A stretch of DNA of 64,000 bases, taken from assembly GCF_009826975.1 (NCBI RefSeq), contig NZ_WUMO01000001.1:434001-498000 (forward strand), read 5' to 3'. The notes beneath the pieces are model-generated. The model was not told where the DNA came from, made no database searches, and was given only the letters and a program-made list of their open reading frames with translations. This document shows, in pieces, positions 26,867-36,163 of the stretch (positions are counted from its first letter, which is position 1; the number at the start of each line of letters is the position of its first letter). Source of the DNA: Flavobacterium sp. HBTb2-11-1. GTDB taxonomy: Bacteria > Bacteroidota > Bacteroidia > Flavobacteriales > Flavobacteriaceae. Position numbers and translations under genes: made by a program.

Positions 26867-29650
26867 TTAAAACTTGAAATTATAGGTAATACTTGGAATT
26901 GGTACAGAAAATATAGATGTTTTGTAAGCTTTTATTTGTCCTTCTTTTGTAACAAAAAATACAGAATAAGGGTTATTACGCCCCAAAACATTATATACAG
27001 AAATATTCCAAAAACTATGTGCTAACTTTTTGATTTTGTGATTTCCTTCTATGTTCAGACCAATGTCAAGTCTGAAATAATCTGGAATTCTAAATTTATT
27101 ACGATCGCTATATAGAGTATATTGTTCGTTTCCATAATCGTATTTTCCTATTGGATAGGTAATGGGTCTACCGGTTTGATACGTAAAGTTACTTGAAAAA
27201 CTGTAACGCTTTGTAACCTTATAGTTTAAAACAGCACTAAAATCGTGCGGTTTGTCAAAGTTTGAGGCAAAATATTTTCCATCGTTTACTTTTTCTTCAT
27301 TAAACTGGCTATCTAATTTTATCAAGGATCTAGAATAAGTATATCCAAGCCATCCATTAAGTTTCCCAACTTGTTTTTTTACTAAAAACTCTACACCATA
27401 GGCTTTTCCTTCACCTTGTAAAAGTTCAGTTTCGATGTTTTCATTTAGTAACAATTCAGCACCAACTTTGTAGTCTAAGATATTTTTAGATTTTTTATAA
27501 TATCCTTCCAAACTAAGTTCGATATCGCCTCCTTTTAAATTTTTATAAAAACCTAAAGAAACCTGTTGGGCGCTTTCTGGCTTAACATTTAAATCAGAAA
27601 GTTTCCAAATGTCTGTTGGAGATTGCGTTGTGTTATTAGATAGTAAATGGATATACTGATAAGTTTTGTCGTAACTCGCTCTTACCGAAAAATCATCTGT
27701 AAGGAAGTATCTGGCAGCAAATCTCGGTTCCAATCCTCCGTATCTTTTTATTACTTCATTATTGCCGTATGTTTTGGTGTCAATTACAGTCGCATCACTA
27801 ATCGGAACATTTTCCTCATAAATCCGCTGAGTTGATTTTCCTAAAGCGGCATAAGTCGAATAACGTAAACCAAAATCAAGCAAGAATTTATCGCTTATTT
27901 TATAGCTATCTCCAATATACACGGCCGATTCTAATCCCTTTTCGGTTTCAACATCAACTGGAACCAATGTAGACTGTGGATTAGTTGGATTTAAATATCC
28001 TGGATCAACAGAGTATAATTTTGATGAAAGGCCATAACTGAATTTATGTTTTTCATTGTAAAAATAATTCATTTTTAACATTGCCTGAGTTTCATTGATT
28101 TTATAGCCAAAATCAAAATTATTCACGCCTTCAGACTGATAGTCAATATTGAATTTGTATTCACTGTTAGTAAAAATCATAGAACCTTTATTTTTCTCGT
28201 TGAAAGTATGGTTCCATTTTAAAGTTGCTAATCGGTTACTATATTTATATAGCGAATCTGAAGATACACTAAATTTGTCATGGCTATAATAAAGAGTGGA
28301 CTCAATGTCATTATTGTTGTTTATTTTATGATTATATTTTAAAATAAAATCATAAAAAGAAGCTTGACTATTTTTTAGATTTTCATCGTCTAGGCTTTTT
28401 AAAATCCAATCAGAGTAAGTTGCTCTTCCTCCTGCTACCAAACTAGATTTTCCTTTTACAACAGGAGTAGAAAGCATTAAGTTGCTTGTTACTGGACCTA
28501 TACCGCCTTCTCCCTGAAACTCATCAAAGCTTCCTGTTTTAGAGGTAATGTCAAAAACAGAAGATAATCTTCCTCCAAATTCTGCAGGAATACTACCTTT
28601 ATAAATATCAACTTTTTTAGTCGTATAAGGATTTAAAGCTGTAAAAAAACCAAAGAAATGTGACGGATTATACAAAGTTGCATGATCTAATAAAAATAAG
28701 TTTTGATCTTCTTTACCTCCTCTTACATTATAACCAGCAGAGCCTTCACCAGCGGTTTTTATTCCAGGCATTGTTAAGGCCACTTTAAGAATGTCGCGCT
28801 CGCCAAGTACTAAAGGTACATTTTTAATTCCTTCAGAATCAATAGTTGTTACTCCCGTAATGGCTGCTTTTGCAGCTTTACTTTTGTTCGTTTGGATTAA
28901 AACTTCATCTAGCTGATTTATATCCTCGGTTAACGAAAAGTTTAATGATCCATCGTTATAAACCATGATGTTTTTAGTTACTTTATTGTAAGAGAATGTT
29001 TCTGTTTCAATAACATTTAAACCACCCGGTACCTGCAAGCTGTAATGTCCCTTTTTATCAGTAGTAGCAGAGTATTCTGTGTTTAGGATTTTTACAAAAA
29101 CATTGGCAACAGGTCCATTATTTTTTCCGCCTCGAATAAAACCAGATAATGTATAAGTCTTCTTTTTCTGATTTTTTACTTCTTTACCAATTAACACAAT
29201 ATCTCGTATGTTTTTATTTGGATTTCTTGAATTGGTCTTTTTAATTGAATCATATTGCTGATAAAAAATAGGACTGACCATTTGCCCATTTTCATCTCTT
29301 ACAAGGGGAATTCCAAAATAGTCATCTGGTAATTGGCTGTAGATGATGCTGTTGTTTGTAATAATAACTTTGTTCTCAGAAATGTAAAAGTTGAAACTCG
29401 TGTTCTTCAAAACATCTTCTAGAACTTCGCCAATTCTAACTTCTTTATACTGTTGCGAAATTGAAGTGCTGTCATTTTCAAGCCATTTTTCGTCAAAATA
29501 AAACTTGAAATAAGATACTTTCTCGATGTCTTGGATAGCAGTTTTTATATTCGCATTCTTAAATTCAACCGTTATTTTATCGCTAATTACTTGAGAATGG
29601 ATTATTTGTTGAAAGGCGATTAAAAATAGAATAAAAGTAATTTTTTTCAT
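26867..29650 (-). CDS. TonB-dependent receptor with STN and carboxypeptidase-regulatory-like domains
   Basis: A 927-residue outer-membrane receptor. The signal peptide is about 1-19, the STN (secretin/TonB N-terminal) domain about 22-97, and the carboxypeptidase-D-regulatory-like domain about 165-255. The plug is about 255-370 (GAGxGYNVRGGKEDQNLFLLD type) and the barrel extends to the terminal Phe. It should import a substrate too large or rare for porins, using TonB energy. STN domains often signal to a sigma/anti-sigma pair; none of the FecR type is present. The substrate is unknown. Confidence 0.92.
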   Translation of the reverse strand: MKKITFILFLIAFQQIIHSQVISDKITVEFKNANIKTAIQDIEKVSYFKFYFDEKWLENDSTSISQQYKEVRIGEVLEDVLKNTSFNFYISENKVIITNNSIIYSQLPDDYFGIPLVRDENGQMVSPIFYQQYDSIKKTNSRNPNKNIRDIVLIGKEVKNQKKKTYTLSGFIRGGKNNGPVANVFVKILNTEYSATTDKKGHYSLQVPGGLNVIETETFSYNKVTKNIMVYNDGSLNFSLTEDINQLDEVLIQTNKSKAAKAAITGVTTIDSEGIKNVPLVLGERDILKVALTMPGIKTAGEGSAGYNVRGGKEDQNLFLLDHATLYNPSHFFGFFTALNPYTTKKVDIYKGSIPAEFGGRLSSVFDITSKTGSFDEFQGEGGIGPVTSNLMLSTPVVKGKSSLVAGGRATYSDWILKSLDDENLKNSQASFYDFILKYNHKINNNNDIESTLYYSHDKFSVSSDSLYKYSNRLATLKWNHTFNEKNKGSMIFTNSEYKFNIDYQSEGVNNFDFGYKINETQAMLKMNYFYNEKHKFSYGLSSKLYSVDPGYLNPTNPQSTLVPVDVETEKGLESAVYIGDSYKISDKFLLDFGLRYSTYAALGKSTQRIYEENVPISDATVIDTKTYGNNEVIKRYGGLEPRFAARYFLTDDFSVRASYDKTYQYIHLLSNNTTQSPTDIWKLSDLNVKPESAQQVSLGFYKNLKGGDIELSLEGYYKKSKNILDYKVGAELLLNENIETELLQGEGKAYGVEFLVKKQVGKLNGWLGYTYSRSLIKLDSQFNEEKVNDGKYFASNFDKPHDFSAVLNYKVTKRYSFSSNFTYQTGRPITYPIGKYDYGNEQYTLYSDRNKFRIPDYFRLDIGLNIEGNHKIKKLAHSFWNISVYNVLGRNNPYSVFFVTKEGQIKAYKTSIFSVPIPSITYNFKF

Positions 29651-30394
29651 TTAATTAGAACTTTTTTTTAAAAGACCATTGATTTGTTTTGTTAGATTTT
29701 CCATGAATTTCATTTTATCGGAACGTTCTAATTTTTTATCAGTTTTATAAATATTGCTGATATCTTTTTTATAGTCAGGGAAAATTTTCTTGAAATCTTT
29801 TTCCGATTCTACTTTGTAGAAATGGGCATTATATTTTAAGAAATAATTGATTTTATAAATGAAATTGTAATAGACGCCATCAGACTGAAATACCTTTACT
29901 TTTTCTTTAGAATGCTTAATATAAAGGGAAACGTTGTCACCAAAGTAATATTCTTCATAAAAACCATTAACAAAGACAGAAGTTTTGCCTTCATCGGGCT
30001 TTATGTTTACAAACTTTTTGTTTTTAATAAGGAAATAATCAACTTTTTCACTGATCAAATTAATCGGTAAGTTTTCTGATGGACCATTTTGTTTATAAAC
30101 AACTTGATCGGCTAAAATGTCATATTTCAGATTGACATTAGAATAAATCTGTTTCTCAAAACTAATATCGCCAATATTAAACTCTTCGGTATAATATCTG
30201 TTTTTACCAACAATAGGACGAAAGGGGTCGCTATGAACTATTCCGTTATTAATATTTAGATTGTCTTTTCCGACCGCTTGGTCGAAGTAATCGTATATTG
30301 AAGATTTTTCAGATGATTGTGAAAATAGATACGATATGTTTAATAGGCTTGCAAATAGCGAAAGGCAAATCGCTTTTTTTTTGTAATTCTTCAA
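29651..30394 (-). CDS. Exported protein of unknown function heading the receptor operon
   Basis: A 247-residue protein with signal peptide (about 1-26, ends YLFSQ) and no recognised domain. Mixed beta-rich sequence precedes a charged C-terminal helix (about 215-245, rich in Lys). The stop abuts the TonB receptor ATG, so the two are co-translated. The start is TTG at 30394; no in-frame ATG is found upstream. It may be a periplasmic or surface partner of the receptor. Confidence 0.78.
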   Translation of the reverse strand: MKNYKKKAICLSLFASLLNISYLFSQSSEKSSIYDYFDQAVGKDNLNINNGIVHSDPFRPIVGKNRYYTEEFNIGDISFEKQIYSNVNLKYDILADQVVYKQNGPSENLPINLISEKVDYFLIKNKKFVNIKPDEGKTSVFVNGFYEEYYFGDNVSLYIKHSKEKVKVFQSDGVYYNFIYKINYFLKYNAHFYKVESEKDFKKIFPDYKKDISNIYKTDKKLERSDKMKFMENLTKQINGLLKKSSN

Positions 30395-30432
30395 AGGAAA
30401 TGTGATTTTTTTGTTTTTGGATTGATTGTTGC

Positions 30433-30440
30433 CAAAAGTA
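30433..30440 (-). promoter_or_regulatory. Candidate -7 box for the four-gene envelope operon
   Basis: Exact TACTTTTG on minus, 38 nt before the TTG start. A TTG lies only 14 nt upstream of it, shorter than usual. Confidence 0.35.
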
Positions 30441-30593
30441 TTAAAAAAATGTTACAAAAATCACGGTATAATGTTAAAATGTAATAAAAGTGTTATGAAA
30501 TTACCTTAAAACAGGTAAGAAATATATTTGTGGTAAAATTTTGCTTTAACAAATAGAAAGAAGCTTTTAATTTAAAGATTTCCCTTTAAATTA

Positions 30594-30625
30594 AAAACCC
30601 CAATTCAATAAAGAATTGGGGTTTT
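30594..30625 (-). terminator. pnp terminator
   Basis: AAAACCCCAATTC (30594-30606) pairs with GAATTGGGGTTTT (30613-30625), perfect 13 bp, 34 bp downstream of the pnp stop. Confidence 0.9.
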
Positions 30626-30658
30626 CTATGAATAAACCTTTAGTAAACTAAGATCTGA

Positions 30659-32803
30659 TTACTCTTTTTTATCCTCACGCGGAGGTCTTGGAACAAGTGC
30701 TTTTTTAGACACTTTTTCTTTTTTAGTTTTAGGATCAACTCCTAAGTATTTCACTTGGAAAACATCTCCCATTTTAACTACATCGGCAACATTTTCTGTG
30801 CGTTCCCAGGCTAATTCAGATACGTGAAGCAATACCTCATTTCCTGGTGCAGCCGTATATTCAACTACAGCTCCAAAATCAAGCATTTTAATAACTTTCA
30901 CTTCGTAAGCTTCTCCAACTTGTGGTTTGAAGGTTAAAGCATCGATTTTAGCTAAAACAGTTTTGATGCCTTCTGGATCAGTTCCTAAAATTTCAACAAC
31001 TCCTTGCTCATCAACTTCGTTGATAACAATAGTAGTTCCTGTAGCTTTTTGTAATTCTTGAATTACTTTTCCTCCAGGTCCGATTAATGCTCCAATAAAG
31101 TTTCCAGGAATAGTTCTCGTGATGATTTTAGGTGCGTGAGCTTTAACATCTGCTCTTGGTGCAGCAATTGTTTCAGTTAATTTCCCTAAAATATGCAAAC
31201 GTCCATCACGAGCCTGCGCTAAAGCTTGTTCCATAATGTCATAACGTAATCCTTCGATTTTGATATCCATTTGGCAAGCTGTAATACCGTCAGCTGTTCC
31301 AGTTACTTTAAAGTCCATATCTCCTAAGTGATCTTCGTCTCCTAAGATATCAGATAATACAGCAAATTTCTCTCCATCAGTAATTAATCCCATAGCAATA
31401 CCAGAAACTGGTTTTGTCATTTGAACTCCAGCATCCATAAGGGCCATTGTTCCAGCACAAACTGTTGCCATAGAAGAAGAACCATTAGATTCTAAAACCT
31501 CAGAAACAACACGAATTGTGTAAGGGCAATCTGCAGGAATCATATTTTTTAAAGCTCTTTGAGCTAAGTTACCGTGACCAACTTCTCTTCTTGAAGTTCC
31601 TCTTAATGGTTTTGCTTCACCAGTAGAGAAAGGAGGGAAGTTATAGTGTAAGTAGAACTTCTCTTCGCCTTGTTCAGATGGAGAATCGATTTGGTTCGCT
31701 TCTTTAGAAGTTCCTAAAGTTACTGTCGCCAAAGCTTGAGTTTCTCCACGTGTAAATAAAGAAGATCCGTGTACAGATGGCAAATAATCAGTTTCGCACC
31801 AGATTGGTCTGATTTCTGTAGTTTTTCTACCGTCAAGACGAATTCCTTTTTCAAGAATTACGTTACGAACCGCTTCTTTGTTTGTTTTGTAGAAATATTT
31901 TCCAACTAAACCTGCAAGATCTGCATTTTCAGCATATTCTTCTTCAGTAAATAAAGCTTTTGCTTCTTCTTTTACAGCAGCGAATTTTTCGCCTCTTTCA
32001 GCTTTTCCAGAAGCTTCTTGAGCAATTGCGTAGCATTTATCGTAAGCAGCAGCTTTTACTTTTGCATAAACAGCTTCGTCTTCAACTTCACCTTCGTAAG
32101 TTCTGTATTCTTGAGAGCTTAATTTTGCTCTCAATTTTTGTTGAGCAACAATTTGAACTTTAATAGCTTCGTGTGCAAATTTAATTGCCTCAACCATTTC
32201 AGCTTCTGAGATTTCTTTCATCTCACCTTCAACCATTGCAACAGAATCCATAGAAGCTCCGATCATCATGTCGATATCAGATTTTTCTAATTCTTCTCTG
32301 CTTGGGTTGATTACTAGTTTTCCATCGATACGAGCAACACGCACTTCAGAAATTAAGTTGTAAAATGGAATGTCAGAAACAGCTAATGCTGCAGATGCTG
32401 CTAAACCAGCTAATGCATCTGGCATAACATTATCATCATGAGACATTAATTGAATCATAACCTGAGTTTCAGCATGGTAATCATCTGGGAAAAGCGGACG
32501 CAATACACGGTCTACTAATCTCATTGTTAATACTTCGCTGTCGCTAGGCCTAGCTTCTCTTTTGAAAAATCCTCCTGGGAAACGTCCTGCAGCAGCAAAT
32601 TTTTCGCGGTAATCTACCGTTAATGGTAAAAAGTCAACACCTGGGTTAGATGTTCTTGCAGAAACTGCAGTTGCTAAAAGCATACAGTTTCCTAAACGTA
32701 CAACAACTGAACCATCGGCTTGTTTTGCTAATTTACCAGTTTCGATTGAGATGCTTCTTCCATCTCCTAAATCGATAATTTCTTGTGAAACTTGTGGAAT
32801 CAT
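30659..32803 (-). CDS. pnp: Polyribonucleotide nucleotidyltransferase (PNPase)
   Basis: A 714-residue phosphorolytic 3'-5' exoribonuclease. Two RNase PH domains (about 10-145 and 315-545) flank a helical domain. A KH domain lies at about 553-620 ([19 protein letters not shown]) and an S1 domain at about 625-695. It acts in mRNA decay in the cytosol. rpsO lies upstream, the same neighbour as in E. coli, but here it has its own terminator. The leader at 32804-32900 has an unusual hairpin. Confidence 0.97.
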   Translation of the reverse strand: MIPQVSQEIIDLGDGRSISIETGKLAKQADGSVVVRLGNCMLLATAVSARTSNPGVDFLPLTVDYREKFAAAGRFPGGFFKREARPSDSEVLTMRLVDRVLRPLFPDDYHAETQVMIQLMSHDDNVMPDALAGLAASAALAVSDIPFYNLISEVRVARIDGKLVINPSREELEKSDIDMMIGASMDSVAMVEGEMKEISEAEMVEAIKFAHEAIKVQIVAQQKLRAKLSSQEYRTYEGEVEDEAVYAKVKAAAYDKCYAIAQEASGKAERGEKFAAVKEEAKALFTEEEYAENADLAGLVGKYFYKTNKEAVRNVILEKGIRLDGRKTTEIRPIWCETDYLPSVHGSSLFTRGETQALATVTLGTSKEANQIDSPSEQGEEKFYLHYNFPPFSTGEAKPLRGTSRREVGHGNLAQRALKNMIPADCPYTIRVVSEVLESNGSSSMATVCAGTMALMDAGVQMTKPVSGIAMGLITDGEKFAVLSDILGDEDHLGDMDFKVTGTADGITACQMDIKIEGLRYDIMEQALAQARDGRLHILGKLTETIAAPRADVKAHAPKIITRTIPGNFIGALIGPGGKVIQELQKATGTTIVINEVDEQGVVEILGTDPEGIKTVLAKIDALTFKPQVGEAYEVKVIKMLDFGAVVEYTAAPGNEVLLHVSELAWERTENVADVVKMGDVFQVKYLGVDPKTKKEKVSKKALVPRPPREDKKE

Positions 32804-32828
32804 AAATTTTTCCTTTTTGATTATACAA

Positions 32829-32885
32829 TGGGTTTTAGTTGTGTTGTAGTTGTTGTTGTGTGTAGTTGTTGTTATCTAAAACCCA
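32829..32885 (-). promoter_or_regulatory. pnp leader hairpin with G-free loop
   Basis: In the pnp 5' leader, arms CTAAAACCCA and TGGGTTTTAG (plus-strand positions 32876-32885 and 32829-32838) pair perfectly over 10 bp. The loop of 37 nt reads as repeated CAA/ACA words with no G in the transcript. E. coli pnp is autoregulated through a leader hairpin; a similar role here is inference. Confidence 0.55.
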
Positions 32886-32947
32886 ATGAAAAACCAAACT
32901 TTTTTTCTTGTAATATGCTTATTATAAACAGCTGTAATGTAAAAACA

Positions 32948-32973
32948 AAAAGAGGCACTCTCGCACCTCTTTT
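32948..32973 (-). terminator. rpsO terminator
   Basis: AAAAGAGG (32948-32955) pairs with CCTCTTTT (32966-32973). On minus a T-rich run follows. It lies 10 bp past the rpsO stop. Confidence 0.82.
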
Positions 32974-32982
32974 CTATATTGA

Positions 32983-33249
32983 TTATTTTCTGATATTCAA
33001 TACTTTGATAATCTCACGATATCTGTTGATATCTTTCTTTTTCAAGTAGTCCAACAAAGCTCTTCTTTTACCTACTAATAGTACAAGAGAACGCTCAGTG
33101 TTATAATCGTGACGATTTTTTTTCAAGTGTTCAGTTAAGTGAGAAATTCTGTAAGTGAACAACGCGATTTGACCTTCAGCACTTCCTGTGTTTGTTGCAC
33201 CACCGTGTTGTGCGAAGATTTCTTCTTTCTTTTCTTTAGTTAAATACAT
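32983..33249 (-). CDS. rpsO: 30S ribosomal protein S15
   Basis: An 88-residue ribosomal protein that binds the central domain of 16S rRNA. The sequence GSAEGQIALFTYRISHLTEHLKK and the RRALLDYLKKKD segment are S15 signatures. It is of normal family length. Confidence 0.98.
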   Translation of the reverse strand: MYLTKEKKEEIFAQHGGATNTGSAEGQIALFTYRISHLTEHLKKNRHDYNTERSLVLLVGKRRALLDYLKKKDINRYREIIKVLNIRK

Positions 33250-33307
33250 TCCAATATTGTTTTAAATGATTTTTATGTATGTCAATACAACTTTTGTAAG
33301 ACGGGTG

Positions 33308-33338
33308 CAAAATTAGATTAAAAAAACAAAAGAATCAA
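33308..33338 (-). promoter_or_regulatory. rpsO promoter
   Basis: On minus, TTG (33338-33336) and an exact TAATTTTG (33315-33308) are 20 nt apart. The start codon is about 58 nt downstream. Confidence 0.65.
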
Positions 33339-33410
33339 ACAAAAATAAAAGAATCTTAAAATAGAGTAATGATTTTTATTTTTTGAATAATTTTCTATCC
33401 TATTATTTTG

Positions 33411-34349
33411 CTAATTTGGCACTGTAAGAGGTATGGCATATAATACTCTCACAGGTACTCCCCTCTGTTTTCCAGGAATCCAGTTTTCATAACTAGTGAT
33501 TACTTTTATAGCCTCTTCATCAAGGCCATATCCTAAGGATCTGAGAACTTTAGGCTCAATGATTTTCCCTTCTTTATCAATTATAAACTGAATAACCAAT
33601 CTTCCGCCTATTTTATTTGCAATAGCTTCCTTCGTTTTTACAAAATGATCACCAATATATTTATAAAAGTCGTTAATTCCTTTTTGAGGTAATGGTTTTA
33701 GTTCCAAAGCATCGTATTCTAACTCTTTTCCATTGGAATTAATGCTTTTTCCAGAAATAAACTTTCCATTTTTATAAAATTCAGTGTATTGGCACTTGGT
33801 GATTTCGTTAATTCCTTTCCATTCTCCGTCCTTAAATCCTTTGTTTAAATTTCCTTTTGCCGAAGAGGTTCCCCAATCTTCTTCAAAATAACCATTTCCC
33901 TTTTCTACGGTATGTTCATTTTTAGAATTCCAAAAATCAAAGATTTTCATGTCCGAACTAAATCCTTTTTCAGATTCCAGATACTCGCCCTTAATTCGTG
34001 GATTCCCATTTTCATACCATTCTGAGAAGCTTCCATTTAATCTTGATTTAAGGTAGTTTTCAGTTCTTTTTTTTTGTCCATTTTCAAAATAATAAATATA
34101 TTCGCCTTCTTTTGAATATCCGTCTTTGGTTTTGGAATTTCCTTCCATTTTTAACGCCCCAGACTTATAATAATCCTTTACTTGATATAGATCCTTCTCA
34201 GTGTAATAATCTTTAATTATTCGGTAAGAAATGTGATTTTCTTTAGAAGCATCTTTTCCAATCGAATCAAAATATACGATTTTATCTAAAGTGCTTTGGG
34301 AAAAGATCCATATTGGAAAAAGTAAAAAAAATAGATAGTTTTTTTTCAT
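33411..34349 (-). CDS. Exported TonB C-terminal-domain protein with MORN/YwqK repeats
   Basis: A 312-residue protein. The signal peptide is about 1-18 (IWIFSQ). MORN-like repeats of the YwqK type (ENGQKKRTENYLKSRLNG) fill about 60-200. The last ~80 residues (GGRLVIQFIIDKEGKI...) are a TonB C-terminal domain. Unlike classical TonB it lacks an N-terminal membrane anchor and Pro-rich rod, so it may not transmit energy. It follows the paralogous MORN protein by 24 bp. Confidence 0.85.
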   Translation of the reverse strand: MKKNYLFFLLFPIWIFSQSTLDKIVYFDSIGKDASKENHISYRIIKDYYTEKDLYQVKDYYKSGALKMEGNSKTKDGYSKEGEYIYYFENGQKKRTENYLKSRLNGSFSEWYENGNPRIKGEYLESEKGFSSDMKIFDFWNSKNEHTVEKGNGYFEEDWGTSSAKGNLNKGFKDGEWKGINEITKCQYTEFYKNGKFISGKSINSNGKELEYDALELKPLPQKGINDFYKYIGDHFVKTKEAIANKIGGRLVIQFIIDKEGKIIEPKVLRSLGYGLDEEAIKVITSYENWIPGKQRGVPVRVLYAIPLTVPN

Positions 34350-34373
34350 AAAAGTTTATAGTTGGTATAGTTA

Positions 34374-35069
34374 TTATTTTGATTTTAACGCTTTTTTACC
34401 AGATTGCTTTTCGCTCAAAGACGAATAAGAAAATTTGACATTGTTTGCATCAGTACTTACGCCCGAAATTAAAACTCCTTGATCATAATTGTCAACAAAC
34501 GTAATCTTTCGTAAAATGTCATTCCCTTCCCAGTAACCTTGTTTCAATCCGCCTTTGACTGTTCCCTTTTGAGTAACAAACTGGTCTGTTTCTTCGTAAT
34601 CTCCATTTCCATTTGTAACGGTTTGATTTTTATTTACATCCCAGCAATTTAGAATCAAAGTCTGGAGCTTTTTTGTTTTCGGATCCCAAATGTTCTGTTT
34701 TTCGCATTTTTTACTCTGATCTTCGTACCAGCTAATTTCTTTGCCAGCTTTATGGTCTTCAGAATAATTTATAACAGATTCTTTTGCACCATTTTTATAA
34801 TAGTGAATAAATTCCCCGTCTTTTTTTAGAACATCTCGATCTAAGGTCGATCCCGTCATTTTCTTTCTTCCATTTTTGTAGAAGTCAGTCACAACATAAC
34901 GGATGCTTTTCTGAGAATAATTGGTAATTACTCTTGTGTAAGCATGATTTTCGGGTGTACATTCACGATTTAAGGAGTCTAAAAAGATTTTTTTAGACAT
35001 CATGCTAATTTGCGCAGACAGATTAACTGAAATTATCAGAAGCAATAAGAGTAAGATGTTTCTTTTCAT
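34374..35069 (-). CDS. Exported YwqK/MORN-repeat protein
   Basis: A 231-residue protein with signal peptide (about 1-19, VNLSAQ) and MORN-like repeats (KNGRKKMTGST, KNGAKESVINYSEDHKAGKEISWYED). It is related to the N-terminal part of its downstream neighbour but lacks the TonB domain. Such proteins are often listed as YwqK antitoxin-like; I see no toxin partner, so that name should not be read as a function. Confidence 0.8.
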   Translation of the reverse strand: MKRNILLLLLLIISVNLSAQISMMSKKIFLDSLNRECTPENHAYTRVITNYSQKSIRYVVTDFYKNGRKKMTGSTLDRDVLKKDGEFIHYYKNGAKESVINYSEDHKAGKEISWYEDQSKKCEKQNIWDPKTKKLQTLILNCWDVNKNQTVTNGNGDYEETDQFVTQKGTVKGGLKQGYWEGNDILRKITFVDNYDQGVLISGVSTDANNVKFSYSSLSEKQSGKKALKSK

Positions 35070-35100
35070 TCAGTCTATTTTTATCTTAAAAATAGTTCTT

Positions 35101-35556
35101 CTAGAATAATTTAGCAACTTCTTGATTTACAAATTCTAAAAATCTTTCGTCAGCTTCTGTAAACGGATCAATTACATGGCTGTCAATGTCGATTTGGCCA
35201 ATATTTACTCCATTAACAAAAAGTGGCACTACGATTTCAGACTTAACTGTTAAACTGCAGGCAATATAATTGTCTTGAGCTTTAACATCTGGCACTACAA
35301 AATTGGCATTGCTTTCTGCAACCTGACCACAAATTCCTTTTCCAAACGGAATAACAGTGTGATCTGTTTCTGCACCAACGTAAGGGCCTAAATGTAAAGT
35401 TTTAGTGTCGTGATTTGCAAAATAAAAACCAACCCAGTTGTAATATTCTACATTTTCGTTTAAAAGTTTGCAGACTGCTAATAGTTTTTCGTCTCTATTT
35501 TTTTGACTATCAGCAATAATACTGCTTATCTGTGGTTGTAATTCTTGAAATGTCAT
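35101..35556 (-). CDS. Free methionine-(R)-sulfoxide reductase (GAF domain)
   Basis: A 151-residue single GAF-domain enzyme that reduces free methionine-R-sulfoxide. Cys76 (GICGQ) and Cys100 (IACSLTVKSE) are spaced 24 apart, like the resolving Cys94 and nucleophile Cys118 of E. coli MsrC. I start at ATG 35556. A 40-codon upstream extension is open but reads as nonsense and overlaps xrtF. Confidence 0.9.
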   Translation of the reverse strand: MTFQELQPQISSIIADSQKNRDEKLLAVCKLLNENVEYYNWVGFYFANHDTKTLHLGPYVGAETDHTVIPFGKGICGQVAESNANFVVPDVKAQDNYIACSLTVKSEIVVPLFVNGVNIGQIDIDSHVIDPFTEADERFLEFVNQEVAKLF

Positions 35557-35572
35557 GATATTAAATTTTATA

Positions 35573-35580
35573 CAAAAGTA
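35573..35580 (-). promoter_or_regulatory. Candidate -7 box for methionine sulfoxide reductase
   Basis: Exact TACTTTTG on minus, 16 nt before the ATG. A TTG lies 14 nt upstream, a short spacing. Confidence 0.35.
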
Positions 35581-35605
35581 TTTAAAGCTGAACTCAAAAA
35601 ATATA

Positions 35606-35613
35606 TAAATTTG
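35606..35613 (+). promoter_or_regulatory. Candidate -7 box for xrtF
   Basis: Exact TAAATTTG on plus, 13 nt before the TTG start of xrtF. No clear TTG is seen 17-23 nt upstream. Confidence 0.3.
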
Positions 35614-35626
35614 AAAAAAAAATCTC

Positions 35627-36163
35627 TTGAAAAAATATTTAGTACAGTTTAAGCCATTTCTGATTTTTATAAGCATTTTTTTTCTGACATATATTGTCCT
35701 TACATTGCTTTACAAATTTTATTTAAATAGTTATCAAGCAGAAGATCTTGATGCTATAACGATGGCTTCTGGAAGAAACTCAGAGCAATTGTTAAGGCTC
35801 TTAAACTATGACGCAATTATTCAGAAAAGCTCGCAAAATCCTTGGCAAGAGATTATTTTAAACGGAAGATTTATAGCGAGAATAGTTGAAGGATGTAATG
35901 CTGTAAGTGTAATGATTCTTTTCGTGTCTTTTGTGGCTGCTTTTTCAGGAAATTTAAAAAAGACATTATTATTTATATTCTTTGGACTAATATCTATTTA
36001 TATCCTGAATGTTATTAGGATTTCACTTTTGATAGTGCTTATCTATCAATTTCCGCAATATAGCCATTTCCTGCATGGAACATTTTTTCCTTTGATGATT
36101 TACGGATATGTTTTTGTTTTATGGATTTTCTGGATTAATAGATTTTCAAAGTATGCTAAGTAA
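35627..36163 (+). CDS. xrtF: Exosortase F
   Basis: A 178-residue polytopic membrane cysteine transpeptidase of the exosortase/archaeosortase superfamily. The expected active-site residues are all in view: Cys90 in VEGCNAVS, Arg131 in NVIRI and His150 in HFLHGTFF. Exosortases cut a C-terminal sorting signal and probably attach the protein to the surface. The start is TTG: an in-frame TGA is five codons upstream. The partner gene begins 11 bp before the stop. Confidence 0.9.
   Translation: MKKYLVQFKPFLIFISIFFLTYIVLTLLYKFYLNSYQAEDLDAITMASGRNSEQLLRLLNYDAIIQKSSQNPWQEIILNGRFIARIVEGCNAVSVMILFVSFVAAFSGNLKKTLLFIFFGLISIYILNVIRISLLIVLIYQFPQYSHFLHGTFFPLMIYGYVFVLWIFWINRFSKYAK

Noticed and set aside
26867..29650. 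FecA-FecR-FecI type signalling by the STN receptor with the sigma factor at 21765
   Set aside because: No FecR gene is present and a strong terminator lies between; the sigma factor already has its own coupled anti-sigma-like partner. A functional link stays possible but unsupported.
34374..35069. Toxin-antitoxin module based on the YwqK name
   Set aside because: The proteins are exported MORN-repeat proteins and no toxin gene is nearby.
35557..35676. 40-codon N-terminal extension of the methionine sulfoxide reductase
   Set aside because: It is Phe/Lys-rich nonsense that overlaps xrtF; the ATG at 35556 gives the normal family length.
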